Source: JBBPYR01 sp038199755
GTDB taxonomy: Bacteria > Chloroflexota > Ktedonobacteria > Ktedonobacterales > Ktedonobacteraceae
NCBI GenBank assembly: GCA_038199755.1
Contig: JBBPYR010000169.1
Span: 1-10,386 of the forward strand
Length of the DNA: 10,386 bases
Direction of reading: 5' to 3'
Shown here: positions 1 through 6,362 of the stretch, piece by piece
Numbering within the stretch: position 1 is the stretch's first letter
How the letters are laid out: each line of letters starts with the position of its first letter
Program-made: the position numbers and the translations under genes
The notes under the pieces: generated by a model
The model's database searches: none
Seen by the model: the letters and a program-made list of their open reading frames with translations, nothing else
What the model was told of the DNA's origin: nothing

Positions 1-142
1 GCGGTGACCGCAACTACTAGTTGCAACCAGCGCGACACTGAGTAAGCGAACATGCAGAGAGAGCCAGTCGTACGACTGGCTCTCTCTGCATGTTCGCTTA
101 CTCAGTGTCGCGCTGGTTGCAACTAGTAGTTGCGGTCACCGC
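1..142. repeat. Perfect loop-free palindrome (71-base arms)
   Basis: Base i is complementary to base 143-i throughout, with the axis between 71 and 72 in the central CGTACG. No mismatch or spacer is seen, and symmetry is still intact at the left edge, so the arms may continue outside. The right arm contains the stop codon and last codons (123-142) of the RNA-binding protein gene, so the left arm holds a mirrored copy of that gene end. No T-run follows. It may be a real inverted duplication, a very strong 3' hairpin, or a fold-back artefact at a contig end; the sequence alone cannot decide. Confidence 0.95.
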
Positions 143-446
143 GATAGTTTGAGTTCGAATTCGAACGGCGATCGCCATACTCGGTGCGCTGTGAACCGTT
201 TGTCTGACGCTCACGGGCCTCATTAACAGTGATCGTCCTGTTACCCAAAGTAGTACCGTTCAATTGCTCAATAGCGCGCTGACCCTCTTCGTCTGTGCCC
301 ATGTCAACGAAGCCGAAGCCTTTACTGCGACCAGTAAATTTATCGGTGATGACCGTTGCGGAAACAACGCTTCCGGCTTGTTCAAGCAAGCTGACGAGGT
401 CTTGTTCGGTAGTTTCGTAGGGGAGTCCCCCAATGTATAATCTCAA
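123..446 (-). CDS. Small RRM-domain RNA-binding protein
   Basis: A single-RRM protein of 107 residues, similar in build to the small glycine-rich RNA-binding proteins of cyanobacteria and other bacteria, which bind single-stranded RNA and are often cold-induced (family knowledge). RNP2 is LYIGGL at residues 3-8 and RNP1 is KGFGFVDM at 42-49; the RNA-stacking aromatics Y4, F44 and F46 are present. From about residue 78 the tail is low-complexity, rich in R, N, S, G and Y, as is usual for this group. I choose the TTG start at 446 because AGGAG (454-458 on the plus strand) lies 7 bases upstream and the RRM begins immediately. An in-frame GTG at 500 has no ribosome site and would add 18 unlikely residues. 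The 3' end lies inside the 1-142 palindrome. It appears monocistronic. The family call is firm; the RNA target is unknown. Confidence 0.9.
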   Translation of the reverse strand: MRLYIGGLPYETTEQDLVSLLEQAGSVVSATVITDKFTGRSKGFGFVDMGTDEEGQRAIEQLNGTTLGNRTITVNEARERQTNGSQRTEYGDRRSNSNSNYRGDRNY

Positions 447-468
447 GTTTAGTCTCCTGTGTTGACAC

Positions 469-487
469 TCTTCGTAACGCTCGAAGA
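469..487 (-). other. Small hairpin in the leader of the RRM gene
   Basis: TCTTCG and CGAAGA form a 6-bp stem with a 7-base loop, about 10 bases upstream of the ribosome site of the RRM gene. If the promoter at 532-540 is right, it sits in a leader of roughly 80 bases. A role in temperature- or protein-dependent translation control is possible but is inference. Confidence 0.3.
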
Positions 488-531
488 AACCCTTTCTCAC
501 AGAAGCGATGCAAATTCAATGTCATATGCCT

Positions 532-540
532 ATTATAACA
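532..540 (-). promoter_or_regulatory. Extended -10 promoter of the RRM gene
   Basis: On the minus strand TGTTATAAT reads as a consensus -10 (TATAAT) with the TG extension. No good -35 is visible 16-18 bases upstream, which extended -10 promoters can tolerate. The predicted start is near 525, giving a leader of about 80 bases before the TTG start. Confidence 0.5.
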
Positions 541-620
541 TACGCGTATACCATTGTATTCCCAATCCTCCCTTTTTCCGTTTTTTCTGACAATAAATAA
601 GAACTCATAAAAGATGCAGT

Positions 621-658
621 GGCTTATTCCTCTAAGGAGAGATTCAGATCCTTAAGCC
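621..658 (-). terminator. Possible terminator hairpin after the SDR gene
   Basis: Downstream of the SDR stop, TAAGGA/TCCTTA (633-638 with 649-654) can pair, with an alternative outer pairing GGCTTA/TAAGCC (621-626 with 653-658). A loosely T-rich stretch follows on the minus strand. The position is right for the end of the VOC-SDR unit, but the stem is short and the T-run broken. Confidence 0.35.
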
Positions 659-675
659 TCCTTGTGGCCCGACCG

Positions 676-1509
676 TTAGGCTTCAGCGAGGGTGAGGGGA
701 CGGATGGTTTTTCCATCAATGTCTACGAAGCCATAGTCTTGGCCAAGTTGTGCAGTCAACAAGATCTTGCCGGAACGCTGCATTTTTGCCGGATCGCTCG
801 CTAAAGCGGCAACTGCTCGTCCGACAAATTGGGGCGATTCGGAATTACTGAGATCTAACCACTCGGCATTTGCCATGACCGCTTCTGTCCGTACTAAGCC
901 GGGATATAATGCGACACTAGCAACATTATAGGGACGTAACTCTTCAGCACTATCCATTGCAAATTTATCGGTTGCGGCTTTGGCCAATCCATAGATGAGG
1001 TTCCCCATATGCTTTTGAGCTGCCCAAAATGAGATAGTGACCATGAGACCACTCCGCTGCTTTATCATCAGCGGAGCGGCCAAACGACCTGCTATGAAAT
1101 GGGCACGAACTCCAGCATGAAACATCGCTTCCCAGCGCCACACGGGTTGCTCCCAGAAGGGGCGCTCCCACGTCCACACCCCATTTTCGCTCATCTGCTC
1201 GTATCCACCCCAGACGTTATTCACCAGAAGATCCAGTCGTCCCTGCTCTGCTTGGATCTGCGCAAAGAGTGCTTCCACGTCCGTATCGTTGCGATGGTCG
1301 CAGTGAACAGGGATACCCTGGCCACCAAGGTGAGTGACCTCAGCTGCTGTTGCATCAATGTTTCCTGGGGATATGCTGGGGTATTGATTACTGCTACGCC
1401 CCGTTACATAGACAGTCGCTCCTGCTTCGTCTAAACCCAAGGCTATTCCCTTGCCCACCCCGCGGCTCGCTCCGGTGACTAAGGCAACGGTATTGGTTAA
1501 TGATGGCAT
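676..1509 (-). CDS. Short-chain dehydrogenase/reductase (DHRS1-like)
   Basis: A 277-residue classical SDR, a soluble NAD(P)-dependent oxidoreductase. The nucleotide-binding motif TGASRGVG is at residues 12-19, an acidic D71 follows the third strand, and the structural motif is NNVWGG (97-102) in place of NNAG. The catalytic residues are S160, Y173 and K177 (YGLAK). The W-rich stretch 112-127 (WTWERPFWEQPVWRWE) and the NNVWGG variant resemble the DHRS1-like branch, whose substrates are poorly defined. The start at 1509 is supported by AAGGA about 9 bases upstream. It lies 105 bases downstream of the VOC gene on the same strand and probably shares its transcript. The family assignment is strong; substrate and cofactor preference cannot be read from sequence. 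Confidence 0.9.
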   Translation of the reverse strand: MPSLTNTVALVTGASRGVGKGIALGLDEAGATVYVTGRSSNQYPSISPGNIDATAAEVTHLGGQGIPVHCDHRNDTDVEALFAQIQAEQGRLDLLVNNVWGGYEQMSENGVWTWERPFWEQPVWRWEAMFHAGVRAHFIAGRLAAPLMIKQRSGLMVTISFWAAQKHMGNLIYGLAKAATDKFAMDSAEELRPYNVASVALYPGLVRTEAVMANAEWLDLSNSESPQFVGRAVAALASDPAKMQRSGKILLTAQLGQDYGFVDIDGKTIRPLTLAEA

Positions 1510-1614
1510 CTCTTCTGTCCTTCCCCCTCTTCGGGAATCACTCGAACAAGCGGCAGGCAGTTAGCATCGGCGTCTTCCACGCCTAAAGCCGCCGCACGAG
1601 CACCCGTATGGAAA

Positions 1615-1995
1615 CTACGCACGACTGGGGAGTTGCTGTAATGACCAGCTATTGCCATCAGGATCACGAAAGTACGCAAAGGTCCCCCAGGACTGTACGT
1701 CGATCTCACTGATGTCAACGCCTCGTTTGAGCAGTTCCTCGCGGACGGCTCTCACGTCGGGGACCACCATGAGCAGCCACGTGAGTGAACCCGGCTGCAT
1801 AGTGGTGATGCCTACCCCAATCACAATAGAGCAAGCTGAACCGGGAGGGGTCAACTGCACAAAGCGCAAGTCCGCGCTGACCTGCTGATCATGGTCAGCG
1901 TGAAAGCCAATCTTTTCGGTATAAAAAGCCTTTGCGCGGTCAACATCTGAGACAGGCACCGTGACCAGTTCGAGTTTCATCGGCATGGTATTCAT
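1615..1995 (-). CDS. VOC/glyoxalase-bleomycin resistance family protein
   Basis: A 126-residue single-module vicinal-oxygen-chelate protein. It shows the family pattern: an N-terminal strand LELVTVPVSD (8-17), the helix DRAKAFYTEKIGF (19-31), then PDVRAVREELLKRGV (79-93) and the closing motif FAYFRDPDGNSW (106-117). Such proteins work as dimers in metal-dependent isomerisation, dioxygenation, thiol transfer or drug binding. The usual metal-binding Glu after DPDGN is replaced by S118, so the role may be binding or a non-standard metal site. The ATG at 1995 is chosen because AGAGGA lies about 9 bases upstream; ATGs at codons 4 and 6 lack a comparable site. It is first in a likely two-gene unit with the SDR gene, which suggests a joint detoxification or small-molecule modification step (inference). 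Confidence 0.88.
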   Translation of the reverse strand: MNTMPMKLELVTVPVSDVDRAKAFYTEKIGFHADHDQQVSADLRFVQLTPPGSACSIVIGVGITTMQPGSLTWLLMVVPDVRAVREELLKRGVDISEIDVQSWGTFAYFRDPDGNSWSLQQLPSRA

Positions 1996-2220
1996 CGTTG
2001 CGTTCCTCTTTCCTACTGCTTAGCGATTCTTCTCTTTCCAGTATACCCTTTAAAGAGGACAGAAGCAGCCCTCATTGCAACGAATATACTCGAAGTTACC
2101 TCAACACCCCTGGCGACTAGCTGGGCAGGGAAAAGCCATTAGCAGATATAAATCAGAGCAATTGTGGAATAATTTCACTGTAATCTATACTCCCTATATC
2201 TTTTCATAATCACTTCTTAA
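1996..2220. other. Intergenic region upstream of the VOC gene
   Basis: No gene is supported here. On the minus strand a TATACT (2040-2045 in plus coordinates) could be the -10 box of the VOC-SDR unit, about 45 bases upstream of the start codon, but no convincing -35 is found at normal spacing. From about 2140 the sequence becomes AT-rich with stops in all useful frames. Confidence 0.4.
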
Positions 2221-2541
2221 CCAAATCATTACTGTAATCACATTTATCCCTACTATGCTTCCCACAAAGGCGATACCGTTTATCTTTGCGGCACCATCCC
2301 CTATCTCGAACAAGTGATTATCACCAAAGCCATCACGCTCAAAGGTGATCCAGGGGCAACCATCCAGGCACCAGCTGCATTTACAACCACTCTGGCGCAA
2401 TTGCCACCCCAGTTCACTACCGATAACCTGTTTATTCCCCAAGCCATTGTCATTGTCTGGGGCACAGGTTCCAACGCCAATATCATCAACCTGAACATTG
2501 CCGGGCCATTGCTGGGCAATAACAGCTGCGCCGACGATCGC
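2221..2541 (+). pseudogene. 5'-truncated beta-helix protein fragment
   Basis: The frame is open from just after an in-frame TAA at 2218-2220. It encodes GDTVYLCGTIPYLEQV, then ITKAITLKGDPGATIQAP and the strand-like VIVWGTGSNANIINLNIAGP. This is the pattern of the first coils of secreted right-handed parallel beta-helix (NosD/pectate-lyase-like) proteins. No usable start codon or ribosome site precedes it: the first GTG in frame (2314) falls in the middle of the motif and would cut off its conserved front. The signal peptide and remaining coils are missing, and after CADDR (about 2541) the sequence stops resembling the family. I read it as a decayed remnant, probably left by a deletion or recombination that also brought in the following frame. 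Confidence 0.6.
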
Positions 2542-2616
2542 AGCATTATTCACGATGCCGGAAAAAACTCTGTTCGCCGCTTTCTCATGCAACGTCACAT
2601 GAATGCTGAGGGGAAA

Positions 2617-3084
2617 ATGGAAGGGCTGATTGCTGATGCAACCATTCGTATTCAGATTGATAAGGCGTCCTTACTTAAGCTCACACCACTCTATAACTTT
2701 GATGAAAACGATAAAGTTACTACTCGTCGATTCCGTAAATGGCTAGCCAAACGCTATGATCGCCCAGCTCTTCCTGATGAGTTGGTACTTGCTATACAGA
2801 GACCCGTTATAAAAGCAATTGACAAACTTCACCTAAAGGATAACAAACATCGTATACTCGATGGCATTAGCGAGATATTATTTTTACCACGCAATAATGC
2901 AATACCATTTCTCATTGACATGCTATTCATACGTGACGAACGGAGTGATGCTCCAATAGTAAACGAAGAAGATGCAGCACAACTAGCAGGGTGGATCAGC
3001 GATGTATTGAGAAAAGAAGGACAAGCTGATCTCACCAACTGGGAGTTATTTAGCTTAAGAGAGATCATCTCTTACTGGTTGTAA
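2617..3084 (+). CDS. Unrecognised protein, possibly a gene remnant
   Basis: I do not recognise this 155-residue frame. It is in frame with the upstream beta-helix fragment but differs in character: charged, helix-rich, without signal peptide or membrane segments, and visibly richer in A and T than its neighbours. Residues 20-60 hold a basic stretch (TTRRFRKWLAKRYDRP); the rest has alternating Leu/Ile and acidic residues typical of an all-helical fold. ATG 2617 is the best start, with GAGGGG upstream, although the 3-base spacing is short; ATGs at 2587 and 2599 have no ribosome site. The last 30 bases overlap the 3' end of the TMEM175-type gene on the other strand. It may be a small intact gene, the C-terminal piece of a lost larger gene, or part of one chimeric 256-codon frame. 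Function unknown. Confidence 0.4.
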   Translation: MEGLIADATIRIQIDKASLLKLTPLYNFDENDKVTTRRFRKWLAKRYDRPALPDELVLAIQRPVIKAIDKLHLKDNKHRILDGISEILFLPRNNAIPFLIDMLFIRDERSDAPIVNEEDAAQLAGWISDVLRKEGQADLTNWELFSLREIISYWL

Positions 3085-3696
3085 GGGACGACCAGGCAAT
3101 GCAAAAAAAAGCGCGAGAACAAAACTGAGGATAATACAGGCTGATGTATTGATCCAGGCCACACCGAAAATAATAAGGTAGAGAAGAGGACCAAACATAT
3201 ACTGTCGGCTGATAGCCTTAACAGCGCGTGAGTCGACATTTTTTCCTAAAAGTCGATCATGGTAAGAAGCGTACCGCCAGAGCAGATTAAAGCAGGTAGC
3301 CATCACCAAAAATGTACTGCTATACAAAACAGCCGCCGCATGCAAATCGAGACGGACAAGATACTCAGCCAGTAACGCAGTCGGGACAGGTATGAAAACT
3401 ATGATCAATAAGAGCAAGAGATTAATTAGCAGCAAAACGGTATCAGTGCGCTTAATATGTACAAAGAGCTTATGATGATTCAGCCACATGACACCGATTG
3501 TTGCGAAGCTCGTTCCATACGCAGCCAGCATCGGCCACTCATGCCCTAAAGTTATCCACAAATTTGTATCATCGGGCAGTTGGGCGGCAGACAAATCTAA
3601 TCCAGGTATCTTAATGTTCAAGACCAGCAAAGTAATCGCGACTGCGAACACGCCATCGCTAAACGCCTCGATACGACCAGTTTCCTTTTCATCCAT
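3055..3696 (-). CDS. TMEM175-type potassium channel (DUF1211 family)
   Basis: A 213-residue membrane protein with about six hydrophobic segments. The N-terminus carries the family signature R8 followed by FSDG (12-15) in the first helix (GVFAVAITLLVLNI). A second conserved block is WLNHHKLF (71-78), followed by the FIPVPTALLAEY segment (101-112). Bacterial TMEM175 proteins are single-repeat subunits that assemble as tetrameric, potassium-permeable channels lacking the classical selectivity filter (family knowledge). I start at ATG 3696 because GGAGG lies 8 bases upstream and the FSDG motif then falls at its usual distance; an upstream in-frame start at 3723 would add nine residues over the ribosome site. 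Its 3' end overlaps the unrecognised plus-strand frame by 30 bases. It probably has its own promoter (3732-3760). Confidence 0.9.
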   Translation of the reverse strand: MDEKETGRIEAFSDGVFAVAITLLVLNIKIPGLDLSAAQLPDDTNLWITLGHEWPMLAAYGTSFATIGVMWLNHHKLFVHIKRTDTVLLLINLLLLLIIVFIPVPTALLAEYLVRLDLHAAAVLYSSTFLVMATCFNLLWRYASYHDRLLGKNVDSRAVKAISRQYMFGPLLYLIIFGVAWINTSACIILSFVLALFFALPGRPLQPVRDDLS

Positions 3697-3731
3697 ACAG
3701 ATATCCTCCAATTTTATGAACACAGGATATC

Positions 3732-3760
3732 AGTATACACAACAGCAGAAGGAACAACAA
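3732..3760 (-). promoter_or_regulatory. Promoter of the TMEM175-type gene
   Basis: On the minus strand TTGTTG (3755-3760) and TATACT (3732-3737) are separated by exactly 17 bases, a good sigma-70-type pair. The predicted start near 3725 gives a leader of about 29 bases with GGAGG correctly placed. Confidence 0.5.
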
Positions 3761-3794
3761 CGGTGATATCAACAGGAGATACCTGTAGAGATGT

Positions 3795-3821
3795 GCAGGC
3801 ACCCGTAAAGGGATGCCCTGC
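3795..3821 (-). terminator. Hairpin downstream of the chromate transporter pair
   Basis: GCAGGCACCC and GGGATGCCCTGC can pair around a GTAAA loop with small bulges, about 30 bases after the last CHR stop. No T-run follows on the minus strand, so it would be a weak or Rho-assisted terminator, or a 3'-end protecting stem. Confidence 0.35.
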
Positions 3822-3848
3822 TGCCCCGATACCTCCAACACACCCCCA

Positions 3849-4361
3849 TCAGCGATACAAAAAATAGCCGACCAGACCGGCGAGGCTGAGAATTACGAAC
3901 AAATTCACTTTACGTGAAAATGCCAAGCCAAAGGCGGCTGCCGCGATCAGCCAGCCGTGCCAATCAACAATCGGCTGGCGAATGATGGTCCAGACGACGG
4001 TGAGCAGAATGCCTAGCACTGCCAATGAGATGCCACGCATGAGGCCCTCAACCCAGCGTTGTTGCTGAATACGATTGTAGACCGAGGAGATCACCAGCAC
4101 CAGCAAAGCGGGCAAGGTAATAGCCACCAGTGCCAGTGTCGCACCTACATAGCCATACGTGAGATAGCCCAGGCAAATGGCCCACAACCCGTTGGGGCCA
4201 GGGCTAATCTGACCTATCGCAATGGACTCGCCAAAATCAGCATCGACCGCCCAACCATTGGCGATCAGGTCCTGGTGCAGGCTGGGCAGATTACTAAAAC
4301 CGCCCGATGAGAAAAGCGAGGCCTTTAAGAAAAGCAAAAAATAAAGCAGGGGATTGATCAT
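3849..4361 (-). CDS. Chromate transporter half-protein (second CHR gene)
   Basis: A 170-residue membrane protein covering one CHR domain, about half of a full-length ChrA. Conserved marks are SGGFSNLP (19-26) and QISPGPNG (51-58), matching the family's FGG and PGP motifs, followed by four hydrophobic segments up to the C-terminus. Short-chain CHR proteins are normally encoded as adjacent pairs that act together and are thought to insert with opposite topologies, exporting chromate or a related oxyanion (family knowledge). The start ATG at 4361 follows the partner's stop by only three bases, so translation is probably coupled. Chromate resistance itself is inference: many members have unproven substrates. 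Confidence 0.88.
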   Translation of the reverse strand: MINPLLYFLLFLKASLFSSGGFSNLPSLHQDLIANGWAVDADFGESIAIGQISPGPNGLWAICLGYLTYGYVGATLALVAITLPALLVLVISSVYNRIQQQRWVEGLMRGISLAVLGILLTVVWTIIRQPIVDWHGWLIAAAAFGLAFSRKVNLFVILSLAGLVGYFLYR

Positions 4362-4364
4362 ACG

Positions 4365-4988
4365 TTACTTCTCACCATCCGGCGCCACCTCTTTTGGCTT
4401 GGGCTTGCGCCAATCGGTAAAGCAGACGGCACCGATCAACGCCGCCAGCAGTAATACCACAATCACTGATAGTTTGAACACAATCAGGGCGACAAAACAA
4501 AAGACCACCACCAGCAGACTAATGACCGCACGCCACACGCCCTCTTTCGTCACACGTTTGAGCAATGGTTCAGCAAAACCAACCCCCACGAACAACATCA
4601 CTCCCGCTGTCGCTGGAATAACGCCACGCAGAATAGCCTGTATCGCAGGCACGTGTTGCACGATTTGAAAGCCCGCCGCCAGCAAGCAGGTAATCGCCGC
4701 GCTGGGCAGTAGCATGCCCGCCAGCGAAACAACAATGCCCCACGGTCCCCCCAGTTTACGCCCAATCAGCACGGTCAGCGCAATCAAATTAATGCCAGGA
4801 GTAAATAAACACAGATTCCAATAACGCAATATTTCCTCACTATCTACCCAGCCATGTTTTTCCACAAATTCGCGCCGAATCAGAAAGAGGGTAGAAGCAC
4901 CGCCACCAAAGGATTGCAAACCAATGCCACTCCAGATGCGGAAAAGCCGCCAGATGCTCGGATAGGCTTCCTTTTGTACAACCTGCAT
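4365..4988 (-). CDS. Chromate transporter half-protein (first CHR gene)
   Basis: A 207-residue membrane protein with one CHR domain. After a short cytosolic start, SFGGG (26-30) and the RREFVEKHGWV block (38-48) are typical, then TPGINLIAL (63-71), which corresponds to the PGP motif but has PGI. About five hydrophobic segments follow and the tail is charged (residues 193-207). I use ATG 4988, with AAGGTGG 7 bases upstream, rather than the in-frame start at 5036, which lies inside the citrate synthase terminator hairpin. It is the first gene of a coupled pair with the 170-residue partner. No solid promoter of its own is seen; transcription may come by read-through past the terminator or from a weak site near it. 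Confidence 0.88.
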   Translation of the reverse strand: MQVVQKEAYPSIWRLFRIWSGIGLQSFGGGASTLFLIRREFVEKHGWVDSEEILRYWNLCLFTPGINLIALTVLIGRKLGGPWGIVVSLAGMLLPSAAITCLLAAGFQIVQHVPAIQAILRGVIPATAGVMLFVGVGFAEPLLKRVTKEGVWRAVISLLVVVFCFVALIVFKLSVIVVLLLAALIGAVCFTDWRKPKPKEVAPDGEK

Positions 4989-5010
4989 GACAAATCCACC
5001 TTTATAGTAA

Positions 5011-5062
5011 GCAAAAGATCGGGAACAAAGAGGCACGTGTGAAACGCGCCTCTTTGTTCCCG
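5011..5062 (-). terminator. Rho-independent terminator of citrate synthase
   Basis: The arms 5020-5034 and 5048-5062 form a perfect 15-bp stem, extended by three more pairs beyond one mismatch, with a 5-base loop. On the minus strand it is followed by ATCTTTTGCTT. It starts 22 bases after the citrate synthase stop and separates that gene from the CHR pair. Confidence 0.75.
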
Positions 5063-5084
5063 TATTGTATCTTATAGAACGCTA

Positions 5085-6260
5085 TCAGCGTTCGCTGAGT
5101 GGAACAAACTCGACATCCATAGGGCCAGTATAATCGGCCTCTGGACGAATCAAGCGGTTGTTGCTAACCTGTTCGAGAATGTGGGCAGTCCAGCCGGAGA
5201 CGCGGCTGACCGCGAAGGTGGGGGTAAAGAGATCGCCCGGCAAGCCAACCGAGGAGAGCAATGCGGCAGAATAAAATTCGACGTTCGTATAGAGGCGACG
5301 CCCCGGTTTGAGTTCGTCAAGCAGCGCGAGTGCCAACTCCTCAACACGTCGTGCCAGCACAAAACCCTCGGGATCGGCGACTCGTGCCATCTCACGTAAT
5401 TCTTCGGCACGTGGGTCCTCGGTCTTATAGACACGATGGCCAAAACCCATCAGGCGACCACCTTGCGTAATCGCATCGCGCAACCACGACTCGGCGTTCT
5501 CGACAGTACCAATCTCGTTTAACATGTCGAGCACCTTTGATGGCGCACCGCCATGCAGCGGCCCCTTCAGGGCGCCAACTGCTGCCACCACTGCCGAGGC
5601 AATATCGGACTCGGTGCTAGCAACCACGCGGGAGGTAAAGGTTGAGGCGTTCATGCCATGATCGGCTAGCAAAACGAGGTACGCATTGAGTCCCTTGACA
5701 TGCTGCTCTGGTGGCACTTGGCCAGTCAAGAGGTATAGGTAGTTCGCGGCATGATCTAATTCTGGTTGTGACTCCAGCGGCTCCAGACCTGTGCGCAGAC
5801 GATGAAAAGCTGCCAGGAAAACAGGAAAGGCTGCGGTAATCGCTATCGCCTGTGCCTCTGTAGGCTTACCTTTGACGTTGCTCGCGCCCCAGGCAGAGGC
5901 TGCGGTACGTAGGGCATCCATCGGCTCTGCATCTGTAGGCAGTGCGCGAATCACCTGCAACACGGCAGGCGAGAGAATGCGCTGTGCCGCTAGCCGTTCC
6001 TTGAGTTGCGTCAGTTCTGCTTGCGTGGGCAGGTGCCCGTACCATAGCAGGTGAGCAACCTCTTCAAACGTGGTTGTTCGTGCCAGGTCATGGATGTTAT
6101 ATCCACGATAGATGAGTCGACCAGCCGTTCCTTCGACTTTGCTCAGTGCAGTTGATGCGGCAACAATGCCTTCTAAGCCGCCCTTGTTTGGTTTCGCGTT
6201 CACTGATGTGTTCATCTCTTTTTGTGGTGTACTTTCTGAATTTGCTATCTTCATTGACAT
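5085..6260 (-). CDS. Citrate synthase (CitA-like)
   Basis: A 391-residue citrate synthase that condenses acetyl-CoA and oxaloacetate to citrate and CoA at the entry of the TCA cycle. The substrate- and catalysis-related blocks are all visible: DHGMNAST (200-207, H201), GPLHGGAP (233-240, catalytic H236), GFGHRVYK (272-279, H275) and FAVSRVSGW (349-357). The third catalytic position, normally Asp in NVDF, is Glu here (NVEF, E328), as I recall for actinobacterial CitA-type enzymes. The N-terminal ~28 residues are an extra polar extension before GLEGIVAA. The start at 6260 has AAGGAG 9 bases upstream. A nearer out-of-frame ATG encodes only four codons overlapping the true start. A 2-methylcitrate synthase is a less likely alternative, as no prp genes are nearby. 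Confidence 0.93.
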   Translation of the reverse strand: MSMKIANSESTPQKEMNTSVNAKPNKGGLEGIVAASTALSKVEGTAGRLIYRGYNIHDLARTTTFEEVAHLLWYGHLPTQAELTQLKERLAAQRILSPAVLQVIRALPTDAEPMDALRTAASAWGASNVKGKPTEAQAIAITAAFPVFLAAFHRLRTGLEPLESQPELDHAANYLYLLTGQVPPEQHVKGLNAYLVLLADHGMNASTFTSRVVASTESDIASAVVAAVGALKGPLHGGAPSKVLDMLNEIGTVENAESWLRDAITQGGRLMGFGHRVYKTEDPRAEELREMARVADPEGFVLARRVEELALALLDELKPGRRLYTNVEFYSAALLSSVGLPGDLFTPTFAVSRVSGWTAHILEQVSNNRLIRPEADYTGPMDVEFVPLSER

Positions 6261-6286
6261 TGCATATGGCTCCTTCGCTCTTCTTT

Positions 6287-6355
6287 GTACGTACGTAAGC
6301 CCAGCATACCAATCACATGTACCATCTTTCTAAGTTGTACCATTACATTGTACAA
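6287..6355. promoter_or_regulatory. Cluster of GTAC-core motifs (possible operator)
   Basis: Five GTAC cores occur in 67 bases, at 6287, 6291, 6319, 6337 and 6350. Two are identical TGTACCAT repeats (6318-6325 and 6336-6343), one is a palindromic TTGTACAA (6348-6355), and two form the tandem GTACGTAC. They cover the predicted citrate synthase promoter and its leader, and the -35 box of the divergent M20 promoter. A regulator binding TGTAC half-sites is inferred; none is encoded in the window. Confidence 0.4.
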
Positions 6356-6362
6356 AAGTCAA
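6334..6362 (-). promoter_or_regulatory. Promoter of citrate synthase
   Basis: On the minus strand TTGACT (6357-6362) and TACAAC (6334-6339) are 17 bases apart. The predicted start near 6327 gives a leader of about 67 bases carrying three of the GTAC motifs. Confidence 0.45.

Noticed and set aside
447..500. N-terminal extension of the RRM protein from the GTG at 500
   Set aside because: No ribosome site precedes the GTG, while the TTG at 446 has AGGAG at ideal spacing right before the RRM.
1569..1583. GGCGT/ACGCC hairpin between the VOC and SDR genes
   Set aside because: A 5-bp stem without a T-run is too weak to claim an attenuator or terminator.
1497..1718. A 73-codon frame between the VOC and SDR genes
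   Set aside because: It overlaps the conserved C-terminal DPDGN region of the VOC gene and the SDR start, and has no recognisable domain.
2194..2598. A 134-codon minus-strand frame opposite the beta-helix fragment
   Set aside because: Its protein has no family pattern, whereas the plus strand gives clear beta-helix motifs over the same bases; it is a shadow frame.
3056..3074. TAAGAGA/TCTCTTA hairpin in the overlap of two convergent gene ends as a terminator
   Set aside because: The stem is short and A/T-rich, with no T-run after it on either strand; it may be chance in overlapping coding sequence.
4994..5028. TTGTTC-N16-TATAAA as a promoter for the chromate transporter pair
   Set aside because: The start would fall near 4994, inside or past the ribosome site of the first CHR gene, and the -35 lies in the citrate synthase terminator stem; probably fortuitous.
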